Part shown: positions 1-8,871 of the stretch, one piece after another | Layout of the letters: each line of letters begins with the position of its first letter | Numbering within the stretch: the stretch's first letter is position 1 | Assembly (NCBI GenBank): GCA_035275845.1 | Contig: DATEMD010000144.1 | Span: 1-34,657, forward strand | DNA from: REEB95 sp035275845 | GTDB taxonomy: Bacteria > Pseudomonadota > Alphaproteobacteria > ATCC43930 > CGMCC-115725 | Direction: 5' to 3' | Length of the DNA: 34,657 nucleotides | Made by a program: the position numbers and the translations under genes | The notes under the pieces: generated by a model | Databases searched by the model: none | What the model saw: the letters and a program-made list of their open reading frames with translations, nothing else | Told to the model about the DNA's origin: nothing

Positions 1-157
1 CGCCCAACGGATCGAGCGTGATGCCCGCGCTGTGCGTCTCCATCGCTTCGAAGCCGTTGATCAGGAGAGCGCCGTCAACCGGCGCGGCGTGAGCGGGCGC
101 GGCAAGCGCTACGGCGACGCTCGCAGTGAAAACGGCAAGGAGCTGGGCGCGGGTCAT
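1..157 (-). CDS. secreted protein, 5' part only (cut by window start)
   Basis: An open minus-strand frame starts at the ATG at 157-155 and runs off the left edge (52 codons seen). Residues 1-24 form a clear Sec signal peptide: MTRAQ, a hydrophobic alanine/valine/leucine core, and an AHA cleavage site before APVDGALL. The visible mature part continues through INGFEAMETHSAGITLDPLG and shows no motif I recognise. The protein is therefore exported to the periplasm or beyond, but its function cannot be stated. The upstream region (158-230) is AT-rich and carries a palindrome, consistent with a promoter for this gene. The reading frame is inferred from the signal peptide and the lack of stops; a fuller sequence would be needed to name it. 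Confidence 0.6.
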   Translation of the reverse strand, partial: MTRAQLLAVFTASVAVALAAPAHAAPVDGALLINGFEAMETHSAGITLDPLG

Positions 158-193
158 GCGCCCCAAACTCTATGGACCTCGAATTAAATCCTT

Positions 194-210
194 CTTTATT
201 TCGAATAAAG
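194..210. promoter_or_regulatory. palindrome CTTTATT-TCG-AATAAAG
   Basis: A perfect 7-bp inverted repeat with a 3-base centre, lying 37 bases upstream of the start of the minus-strand secreted protein in an AT-rich island. The position fits a repressor or activator operator. No T-run follows on either strand, so it does not look like a terminator. Binding protein unknown. Confidence 0.35.
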
Positions 211-570
211 CTTGAATCGAATACGATTGAAGTGTCGGCATTCTTGACACTGAAACCTGCAGATCGCTGTCACGCGATATCCGCAACGCACGGACCGCCG
301 CTTAAATCGAACAGACGCGCCGAATAATTGCAAACGGCGAGAACGCCGCAATGGTTCGAACCGTCGACCGCCTACCTTGAACGCGCACTGAACAATCGTG
401 CCACGCTGGCAAGCCACCATGGTCGAATTTGCCCGTCGGCATTCGCGCGCCATGTCGCCGCCGTGCGACGTCGCGGCATCGCATGATCGGTGGCGTCGCG
501 TTCGATGGAGCCGGTGACCCGGTCGCGACGGCTTCGGATACCAGCGACCCAGCCGTTTCCGACCGGCCAC

Positions 571-603
571 CCCTTGAGCCCAATGGCCGGATTACCCATG
601 TAT
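571..603 (+). promoter_or_regulatory. sigma-32 (RpoH) heat-shock promoter of dnaK
   Basis: The -35 element CCCTTGAGC (571-579) and the -10 element CCCATGTAT (595-603) are close to the heat-shock consensus (CTTGAAA, 13-15 bases, CCCCATnTA) with suitable spacing. It is the only such pair found upstream of dnaK. Transcription would begin near 610, giving a 5' UTR of about 145 bases. No CIRCE element is present, so control by RpoH rather than HrcA is inferred. Confidence 0.7.
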
Positions 604-634
604 GAGGCCAGAATCGGCCAGGGGCAGGCCAGGC

Positions 635-653
635 GGACGTTGCAGCAACGTCC
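635..653 (+). promoter_or_regulatory. hairpin in the dnaK 5' UTR
   Basis: GGACGTTGCAGCAACGTCC is a perfect 9-bp palindrome around a single central base; as RNA it would fold with an 8-bp stem and 3-base loop. It sits about 25 bases after the predicted transcription start and just before the CCATATAT segment that can pair with the dnaK start codon. It could be a folding scaffold of the leader or a DNA-binding site; the sequence alone does not decide. Confidence 0.45.
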
Positions 654-659
654 ATCGGT

Positions 660-755
660 CCATATATATCCCTCGGCTTTCGGGACGACCCCCTTTAGAA
701 CCGGGGGTTCGGGCGGCGCTTCGGGCCGTGCGAACCCGCCGAAGGAGAGACATAT

Positions 756-759
<4 letters not shown>
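660..759 (+). promoter_or_regulatory. possible start-codon-sequestering structure of dnaK mRNA
   Basis: CCATATAT at 660-667 is exactly complementary to ATATATGG at 752-759, which contains the dnaK ATG (756-758). The segment between is GC-rich and can form its own hairpins (for example GTTCG...CGAAC near 707-735 with an inner CGGC/GCCG stem). The ribosome-binding site AAGGAG (742-747) lies 8 bases before the ATG, inside this fold. An AU-rich helix closing over the start codon is what an RNA thermometer would look like, but the function is inference. Confidence 0.35.
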
Positions 760-2675
<1,916 letters not shown>

Positions 2676-2690
<15 letters not shown>

Positions 2691-2708
2691 CGGCGGCGCG
2701 TTTTTTTT
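2676..2708 (+). terminator. terminator/attenuator between dnaK and dnaJ
   Basis: The hairpin overlaps the dnaK stop codon: CGCG (2676-2679) and CCGCC (2683-2687) pair with GGCGG (2692-2696) and CGCG (2697-2700), with a GCT bulge and TGAC loop, directly followed by eight T (2701-2708). This is an intrinsic-terminator layout. As dnaJ begins only 39 bases later with no promoter seen, partial read-through is likely, which would make more DnaK than DnaJ. Confidence 0.65.
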
Positions 2709-2746
2709 CGTCGCCAGCATGAACCCAAAGGCGTCATAACAAGGCG

Positions 2747-3889
2747 ATGGCGAAGCGAGATTTTTACGAGACCCTCGGCGTGACGCGCGGCGCCTCGGCC
2801 GAGGAACTCAAGAAAGCGTTTCGCAAGCTCGCCATGGAGTGCCACCCGGATCGTAATCCGGGCGATGCCAAGGCTGAACACCGCTTCAAGGAAATCAACG
2901 AAGCCTACGACGTCCTCAAGGACGACCAGAAGCGCGCCGCTTATGACCGCTTCGGCCACGCCGCGTTCGAGAACGCCGGCGGCCGCGGCAGCGGCGATTT
3001 CGGCTTCGGCGCGGGCTTCGGTGCCGGCTTTGCCGACATCTTCGACGAGATGTTCGGCGAATTCATGGGCGGCCGCCGCCAGCAGGGCGGCGCCAATCTG
3101 CGCGGCAGCGACCTACGCTACAACCTCGAGATCACGCTCGAAGAAGCCTTCCGCGGCAAGCAGACCACGGTGCGTGTGCCGTCGCTCGGCCCCTGTGACG
3201 CCTGCAAGGGCAGCGGCGCCGAGGCGGGCTCGCGGCCGATCAACTGTCCGACCTGTCACGGTCAGGGCCGCGTGCGCGCCCAGCAGGGCTTCTTCACCGT
3301 CGAGCGCACTTGTCCGGCGTGCCACGGCGCCGGCCGCGTGATCGAGAATCCGTGCCGGCAATGCGGTGGCCAGGGCCGCGTCCATCGCGAACGCGCGTTG
3401 TCGGTGTCGATTCCGGCGGGTGTCGAGGATGGCACGCGCATCCGGTTGGCCGGCGAGGGCGAAGCCGGCATGCGTGGCGGCAGCGCGGGCGATCTCTATA
3501 TCTTCCTGTCGATCAAAGCGCACCGTCTGTTCCACCGCGACGGCAACCACATTCACGTGCATGTGCCGGTGTCGATGACGACCGCGGCCTTGGGCGGCGC
3601 GCTCGAGGTGCCGACGATCGACGGCAGCCGCGCTCGCGTGACAATTCCCGCCGGCACCCAAAACGGCCATCAGCTCCGTCTCAAGAGCAAGGGTATGTCG
3701 ACGCTGCGTTCGACCGCACGCGGCGATATGTATGTCGAGGTACGGGTCGAGACGCCGGTGCATTTGTCGAAGCAGCAGCAAGAGCTGCTCAAAGAATTCG
3801 ACGCCGCGGGCGACGCGCGCAAGACCCAGCCCGAAGCCGAAAGCTTCTTCGCCAAGGTCAAAGAGTTCTTCGGCGATCTGACCGAGTAA
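2747..3889 (+). CDS. dnaJ: chaperone protein DnaJ (Hsp40)
   Basis: DnaJ delivers unfolded proteins to DnaK and stimulates its ATPase. This is a complete type I DnaJ of 380 residues. The J domain occupies about residues 4-70 with the essential HPD triad at 33-35; a Gly/Phe-rich region follows (about 78-110). The zinc-finger domain has all four CxxCxGxG repeats, with cysteine pairs at 150/153, 167/170, 189/192 and 203/206; the two C-terminal beta domains and dimerisation tail complete it. The ATG at 2747 gives the standard MAKRDFYETLGV start, with a weak AAGG just before it. The gene lies 56 bases after dnaK on the same strand and probably depends on read-through from the dnaK promoter. Confidence 0.98.
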   Translation: MAKRDFYETLGVTRGASAEELKKAFRKLAMECHPDRNPGDAKAEHRFKEINEAYDVLKDDQKRAAYDRFGHAAFENAGGRGSGDFGFGAGFGAGFADIFDEMFGEFMGGRRQQGGANLRGSDLRYNLEITLEEAFRGKQTTVRVPSLGPCDACKGSGAEAGSRPINCPTCHGQGRVRAQQGFFTVERTCPACHGAGRVIENPCRQCGGQGRVHRERALSVSIPAGVEDGTRIRLAGEGEAGMRGGSAGDLYIFLSIKAHRLFHRDGNHIHVHVPVSMTTAALGGALEVPTIDGSRARVTIPAGTQNGHQLRLKSKGMSTLRSTARGDMYVEVRVETPVHLSKQQQELLKEFDAAGDARKTQPEAESFFAKVKEFFGDLTE

Positions 3890-3952
3890 CCGTTTTATTG
3901 AGCTTCGCGCGACGGCGCGGCCGCGACCGGGCCACGCCCGTGCTATGTCCCA

Positions 3953-3961
3953 TGCTATAAT
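3953..3961 (+). promoter_or_regulatory. extended -10 promoter element
   Basis: TGCTATAAT is a perfect -10 hexamer with the extended TGn motif, in a GC-rich region. No good -35 is present, as is usual for extended -10 promoters. Transcription would begin near 3968, after the upstream ATG at 3945; this supports the GTG at 3999 as start of the following gene. Confidence 0.5.
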
Positions 3962-3998
3962 TACACTTCGGGGCAAGGCTTTCCGGGGGAAGAAGCCG

Positions 3999-4829
3999 GT
4001 GGTCAAGCTGGCGTTCTGGGACACGGTCAACGGCGCTTATCGCTTTGTCGCCAGCCACCCGTTGATGGTCCTGCGCACGGGTTGGCTTTATCTCATCCTC
4101 AATGCGTTCGACGTGGCGTTGCGCCGCAGCGAGTCCTTGACGCCATTGCTGCGCGCGATCGCGTTCGCCATCGCGATCCTGCTGATCGGCGCCAGCATCG
4201 CGTGGCATATCGCGTTGCTGCGCGCGATCCTGCTCGACGAACATTCGTGGGCGGCGGCGTTGCAATTCCGCCGGCGGCATTGGCGGCTGCTCGGCGTCGG
4301 TATCCTGCTGTTCTTGATGCTGCTGCCGATCGTGGCCGTCGCCGGCCTTATCGGCTTCGTTACGGTCCACATGGGCGGCCCGGTGGCGGTGGCGATTGTC
4401 GTCTTATTCGCCGCCGTCGGCCTCGTCGCGCTGACCGTTATCGCCTGCCGCCTTTACCTGCTGGGTCCGGCGATCGCGACCGACGACCCGGCGAAGGCGA
4501 TCGGTGCCGCCTGGCGGCGGAGCCGGAGCAATAGCTGGCGGCTGTTCTTTGGCGACGTGCTGATGATCGTGCCGGCGGTGATCGTCGCCGCGTTGATCGG
4601 CGGCGGTAGCGGCCTTCTGGTCTTCGCGGCGACGCACGGCGATCTGTCGTTCGCCGAATGGCTTGCCCAACTGAGCTTCGCCAGCCGCCTCGCGCTGGGT
4701 GTTGCCCAGGGCGTCGTTCAACTGGTGATCAGCGCGTTCAATGTCGCGTTCTACGCGTCCGCTTATCGGCAGCTGGCAACGAACTGGAATCCGCCGCCTG
4801 CGCTCGCGGCATTGCAGCTCGACACCTGA
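3999..4829 (+). CDS. multi-pass inner-membrane protein, function unknown
   Basis: A 276-residue hydrophobic protein with about six predicted membrane segments and short basic loops (for example AWRRSRSNSWR before a hydrophobic stretch). I recognise no catalytic motif. The start is the GTG at 3999, preceded by GGGGGA (3985-3990); an in-frame ATG at 3945 would add 18 residues but lies upstream of the predicted transcription start. The architecture matches the gene at 17378-18166: a similar N-terminal segment with GAYR followed by a membrane domain, and a similar A/GAWRxxRxNxWR stretch in the second half. The two are probably distant paralogues. Neighbours (dnaJ before, an MFS permease after) do not suggest a role. 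Confidence 0.75.
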   Translation: MVKLAFWDTVNGAYRFVASHPLMVLRTGWLYLILNAFDVALRRSESLTPLLRAIAFAIAILLIGASIAWHIALLRAILLDEHSWAAALQFRRRHWRLLGVGILLFLMLLPIVAVAGLIGFVTVHMGGPVAVAIVVLFAAVGLVALTVIACRLYLLGPAIATDDPAKAIGAAWRRSRSNSWRLFFGDVLMIVPAVIVAALIGGGSGLLVFAATHGDLSFAEWLAQLSFASRLALGVAQGVVQLVISAFNVAFYASAYRQLATNWNPPPALAALQLDT

Positions 4830-4900
4830 CGCGGGTCGACGGCGCCATACGGTTCGGCTAAACCGGTCGCCTCGCCAACCGCTCGCGCCGCATTCATCCC

Positions 4901-6058
4901 GTGCCCCGAAAACTGCTGCTTCCGCTTGCGATCCTGTGGCTTGCCGGCATGGGCCTGCGCCTCACGGTGCTGGCCGTGCCGCCGGTGATTCCGCTGATCC
5001 ACGCCGACTTGCACATGAGCGAGACCGAAATCGGCACGCTTGGCTCGCTGCCGTCGCTGCTCTTCGCCTTCGCCGCGGTGCCGGGCTCGCTCCTGATCGC
5101 GCGGACCGGCGCGGTGCCGACGCTCGTCGTTGGCCTGGTGCTGACGGCGCTCGCCTCGGCCGCACGCGGCGCCGCCGACAGCGTCGCCACGCTCTATCTC
5201 GCCACCGTCGCGATGAGCGCCGGCATCGCCATCATGCAGCCGGCGCTGCCGCCGCTGGTGCGCGCCTGGTGCCCCGACCGCGTCGGCTTCGGTACGGCGG
5301 TCTATACCAACGGCTTGCTGATCGGCGAAACGTTGCCGGTCGCCTTGACCCTGCCCGTCGTCCTGCCGCTGGTCGGTAGCTGGCGCTGGAGCTTCGTCGT
5401 CTGGAGCGTGCCGGTACTGCTGACCGGGCTCGCCATCCTGGCACTAGCGCCGCGCGACGCGCATCCGCATTTGGCCGCGCGGCGACGCTGGTGGCCCGAT
5501 TGGAAGAATCCGCTGGTGTGGCGGCTTGCCTTCATGATGGGTGGCGTCAACACCGCTTATTTCGCCACCAACACCTTTCTGCCCGATTATCTGCACGCCA
5601 CCGGTGACGGCAACTGGATCAGCGCGGCGCTGACCTCGCTGAACTTCTGCCAACTGCCGGTGTCGTTCGCCATGCTGGTGCTGGCCGAGAAGCTGGTGCG
5701 ACGGCACGCCGCCTATATCGTGCTCGCGGCATTGGTGCTGGCGAGCGCCGCCGGCCTCGCTTTCATGCCGGGCGTGTGGACCGTCGTTTGGTCGGGTGTC
5801 CTCGGCGGCGCCAATGCGGCGATGCTGGTGCTGATGCTGGCGCTGCCGCCGCTTTTGGCGCGGCCCGAGGACGTCCATCGCGTCATCGCCGCGATGTTCA
5901 CCATCTCCTATCCGACCGCCGTGGTACTGCCGATCCTCGCCGGGTTTGCCTGGGACGCGAGCGGCTGGCCGGGCTTCGCCTTCGTACCGGCGGCAATCGC
6001 CGCGGCGGCGATCATCGCGCTGGCGCCGACCATCGACTTCCACCGCGGCGCGGCCTGA
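4901..6058 (+). CDS. CynX/NimT-type MFS transporter
   Basis: A 385-residue protein with about 12 hydrophobic segments, the usual length for the major facilitator superfamily. The N-terminal half matches the CynX/NimT branch (cyanate and nitroimidazole-type permeases): an early PPVIPLIHADLHMSETEIGTLGSLPSLLFA segment (here split across the first two helices), and MQPALPPLVRAW...VGFGTAVYTNGLLIGE in helices 4-5. It should move a small organic solute across the inner membrane; the substrate cannot be told from sequence. The GTG at 4901 begins MPRKLLLPLAI directly before the first helix; no clear ribosome-binding site is seen. It starts 71 bases after the previous gene on the same strand and its end nearly meets the convergent glnD. 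Confidence 0.85.
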   Translation: MPRKLLLPLAILWLAGMGLRLTVLAVPPVIPLIHADLHMSETEIGTLGSLPSLLFAFAAVPGSLLIARTGAVPTLVVGLVLTALASAARGAADSVATLYLATVAMSAGIAIMQPALPPLVRAWCPDRVGFGTAVYTNGLLIGETLPVALTLPVVLPLVGSWRWSFVVWSVPVLLTGLAILALAPRDAHPHLAARRRWWPDWKNPLVWRLAFMMGGVNTAYFATNTFLPDYLHATGDGNWISAALTSLNFCQLPVSFAMLVLAEKLVRRHAAYIVLAALVLASAAGLAFMPGVWTVVWSGVLGGANAAMLVLMLALPPLLARPEDVHRVIAAMFTISYPTAVVLPILAGFAWDASGWPGFAFVPAAIAAAAIIALAPTIDFHRGAA

Positions 6059-6064
6059 GCCGCA

Positions 6065-8818
6065 CTATTCGGCGGCAACGGTCGGGTTCTGCGCCGGCTC
6101 CTCGGCGAGCGCGCCGAGCAGGCCTTCGCGGATGTTCTTGAGCCGCGTCTCGTCCTCGATCTTGTGGCCGAAAAGATCCTTCACGTAGAAGACGTCGACC
6201 ACCTTCTCGCCGTAGGTCGAGATCTTGGCGCTCGAGATTTGCAGATTGAGCGCCGTCAACGCCCGCGTCACCTGGAACAACAGACCCGGCCGGTCCCGGC
6301 CGTTCACCTCGATGACGGTATGGGTGCGGCTTGCCGTGTTGTTGACGATGACGCGCGGCGGCACCGCCAGCGTGCGCGTCCGTGCCGGAATCGCCGGTGG
6401 GCGCGCCAGCTCGACATGCGCCTTGATCGCACCCGACAGCACGCCTTCGAGCGCGGCCGACAGCCGCGCCAGGCGCTCCGGCTGGTCGAAGGCGCCGCCG
6501 GCCTGGTCCTGCACCGTGAATGTGTCGAGCGCCATGCCGTTCTGCATGGTGAGAATCTTGGCGTCGACGATGTTGGCGCCGGCGATCGCCAACGCGCCGG
6601 CAATGCGCGAGAACAGACCGGCGTGGTCGGCGGTATAGAGCGTGACCTCGGTGACGGCGCGGTCGGGATCGACACGCGTCTCGACGATGAGGAGTTTGCC
6701 ATCGCGCTCCGCGGCGCGGATAAGGCGCGCGTGCCGCGCCATGATTTCGGGCTCGAACGATAGCCAGTAAAATGGATAGCCCTTGGCGATGAAGCTATCG
6801 ATTTCTTCGGACGTGAAATCGCCGAGCAACTGCCTCACTGCCGCCTGCGCCGCGGCGATGCGCTGGCCACGCGCCTCGTCAACCAGGCCGCCAGCCATCA
6901 ACTCAGCGGTGTGGTGATAAAGCTCGCGCAGCAACGCCGCCTTCCAGCCGTTCCACACTTTGGGCCCGACGGCGCGGATATCGACGACGGTCAGGAGCAA
7001 CAGCAGCTTCAGACGTTCAGGCGACTGCACGCGCTCGACGAAGTCCGAGATCGTTTTGGGATCGTCGACGTCGAGCTTGAACGCAGTCGCGCTCATCAGC
7101 AGGTGCCAACGCACCAGCCACGCGACGGTCTCGGTTTCCTCCGCGGACAACCCCAGCCGCGGACCGAGCTTCTGCGCCACCTCTTCGCCCAAAATCGAAT
7201 GGTCGCCGCCGCGGCCTTTGGCGATGTCGTGACACAGCACCGCGAGATAGAGCGCACGGCGCGAGCCGGCGTCGATTGTCGGCATCAACGCGGTCGTCAG
7301 CGGCAGCTCGTCGGCAAGCAGTCCCTTTTCGAGCTTCGACAGGATACCGATGGCGAAGATGGTGTGCTCGTCGACGGTATAGATGTGATACATGTCGTAC
7401 TGCATCTGCGCCACGACGCGGCCGAAATCCGGCACGAAACGGCCGAAGACGCCGGCTTCGTTGAGGCGGCGCAGCGCGACCTCAGGATCCTTGCGCGAGG
7501 TCAGAATCTCCATGAACAGGCGGTTGGCTTCCGGATCGGCGCGCAGATTGTTGTCGATCAGCCGCAGATTGTGCGTGATCAGCCGCAACGCGTGCGGATG
7601 GATGTCGAGATCGTGCTCGTCGGCGACATGGAAGAGACGCAACAGATCAACCCGATTGCACCGGAAGGCGTCCTCGCCATCGACGTCGACACGGCCGCCT
7701 TCGACGATGAAGCCATCGAGTGTCTTGGCGCCGCCCCACGGCCGCCACGCCAACAACGGCCGCGCCTTGTGCTCGGATTCGAGCACGGCGCAGATGATGC
7801 GCGTCAGATCGCCGACGTCCTTGGCGACCAGGAAATAGTGTTTCATGAAGCGTTCGACGCCGCGCGTGCCGGCGTGATCGGTGTAACCCATCAGGCGGCC
7901 GATCTCGGCCTGATGCTCGAAGGTCAGTCGGTCCTCGGCGCGGCCGGCGAGGAAATGCAGGTGGCAGCGCACCGTCCACAGGAAGTTCTGGGCCCGGGCG
8001 AAACGCGCCGCCTCGTCCTCGGAAAACACCTTGAGCTCGACCAGCTTCGAGACGTCGTCGACGCGATAGGCGAACTTGGCGATCCAGAACAAGGTGTGCA
8101 GATCGCGCAGGCCGCCCTTGCCCTCCTTGACGTTGGGTTCGACCAGATAGCGTGAATCGCCGAGCCGCTGGTGGCGCTCGTTGCGCTCGGCGAGCTTGTC
8201 CTTGACGTATTGCGCCGCGTTGCCCTTGACGATTTCGCTGTCGAACGCCGCTTTCATCGCGTCGAAGATCGCCTGCTCGCCCCAGATGTAGCGCGCTTCG
8301 AGGATCGCGGTGCGGATCGTGAGGTCGGCTTTGGCCTGGGCGATGGTCTCGTTGATCGAGCGCGTCGACTGGCCGACCTTGAGGCCCAGGTCCCAGAGCG
8401 CATAGAGCATGTACTCGACGACCTGCTCGGTATGCGGCGTCGCCTTGTACGGCAGCAAGAACAACAGATCGACGTCGGAATAAGGCGCGAGCTCGCCGCG
8501 GCCATAGCCGCCGACCGCAACCAGCGCCATGCGTTCGCCTTCGGTCGGGTTGGCCGCCGGATAGACGTGGCTGACGGTGAAGTCGTAAAGCACGCGGATC
8601 AGCTGATCCATCAGGAAGCAGAGCGCGTGCGCCGCATCGGTGCCGGAGCCGTCCGTGTCGAAGCGCTGCCGGATTTCGGCATGGCCGGCGGCTAGCGCCT
8701 CCTTGAGGAAGGCGACCAGCTGCGGCTGGCTCGGCGTGCCGTTTTCGGCGAGCTCGTCAAGCCGCGCCAGCAGGCTGCGGCGATCGACCACCGCGCGCGG
8801 CCGGTTGATGGCGTGCAT
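6065..8818 (-). CDS. glnD: [protein-PII] uridylyltransferase / uridylyl-removing enzyme GlnD
   Basis: GlnD senses glutamine and adds or removes UMP on PII proteins (GlnB, GlnK), so linking nitrogen status to NtrBC, glutamine synthetase and AmtB. The 917-residue protein has the full domain order: nucleotidyltransferase with GGYGRGEL (103-110) and the metal-binding D115/D117 of YSDVDLL; the GlnD helical linker region; an HD hydrolase domain (CHDIAKGRGGDHS, HD at 530-531); and two C-terminal ACT domains (around VTEVTLYTADHAGLFSRIAGAL and VIEVNGRDRPGLLFQV) that bind glutamine. The ATG at 8818 gives a plausible N-terminus. It lies 53 bases after mutS on the same strand and is probably co-transcribed with it. 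Its partner PII gene is not in this window. Confidence 0.97.
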   Translation of the reverse strand: MHAINRPRAVVDRRSLLARLDELAENGTPSQPQLVAFLKEALAAGHAEIRQRFDTDGSGTDAAHALCFLMDQLIRVLYDFTVSHVYPAANPTEGERMALVAVGGYGRGELAPYSDVDLLFLLPYKATPHTEQVVEYMLYALWDLGLKVGQSTRSINETIAQAKADLTIRTAILEARYIWGEQAIFDAMKAAFDSEIVKGNAAQYVKDKLAERNERHQRLGDSRYLVEPNVKEGKGGLRDLHTLFWIAKFAYRVDDVSKLVELKVFSEDEAARFARAQNFLWTVRCHLHFLAGRAEDRLTFEHQAEIGRLMGYTDHAGTRGVERFMKHYFLVAKDVGDLTRIICAVLESEHKARPLLAWRPWGGAKTLDGFIVEGGRVDVDGEDAFRCNRVDLLRLFHVADEHDLDIHPHALRLITHNLRLIDNNLRADPEANRLFMEILTSRKDPEVALRRLNEAGVFGRFVPDFGRVVAQMQYDMYHIYTVDEHTIFAIGILSKLEKGLLADELPLTTALMPTIDAGSRRALYLAVLCHDIAKGRGGDHSILGEEVAQKLGPRLGLSAEETETVAWLVRWHLLMSATAFKLDVDDPKTISDFVERVQSPERLKLLLLLTVVDIRAVGPKVWNGWKAALLRELYHHTAELMAGGLVDEARGQRIAAAQAAVRQLLGDFTSEEIDSFIAKGYPFYWLSFEPEIMARHARLIRAAERDGKLLIVETRVDPDRAVTEVTLYTADHAGLFSRIAGALAIAGANIVDAKILTMQNGMALDTFTVQDQAGGAFDQPERLARLSAALEGVLSGAIKAHVELARPPAIPARTRTLAVPPRVIVNNTASRTHTVIEVNGRDRPGLLFQVTRALTALNLQISSAKISTYGEKVVDVFYVKDLFGHKIEDETRLKNIREGLLGALAEEPAQNPTVAAE

Positions 8819-8871
8819 GGCACCATTTTACACGGGCGGCGCCATCCTGTCGCCTCGCAAGGACCGGCAAA

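Larger units (their letters stand above)
158..755. other. long non-coding region between divergent genes
   Basis: About 600 bases without a credible gene. The open frames here on both strands have arginine-rich, low-complexity translations typical of high-GC shadows and no supported start. What it does hold: an AT-rich segment near 180-235 with a palindrome (194-210), probably the control region of the minus-strand secreted protein; a sigma-32-like promoter at 571-603; and a structured dnaK leader from about 610 to 755. I see nothing assignable between about 250 and 565. Confidence 0.6.

Noticed and set aside
244..249. Perfect TTGACA as a -35 element
   Set aside because: No acceptable -10 lies 16-18 bases downstream (the sequence there is CTGTCA), so no promoter is called.
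3945..3998. Upstream ATG as the start of the membrane protein
   Set aside because: It lies before the extended -10 promoter's expected start site and lacks a ribosome-binding site; the GTG at 3999 has GGGGGA.
6911..8155. 414-codon plus-strand open frame opposite glnD
   Set aside because: Shadow frame within glnD, whose domains are complete on the minus strand; composition is repetitive and no ribosome-binding site is present.
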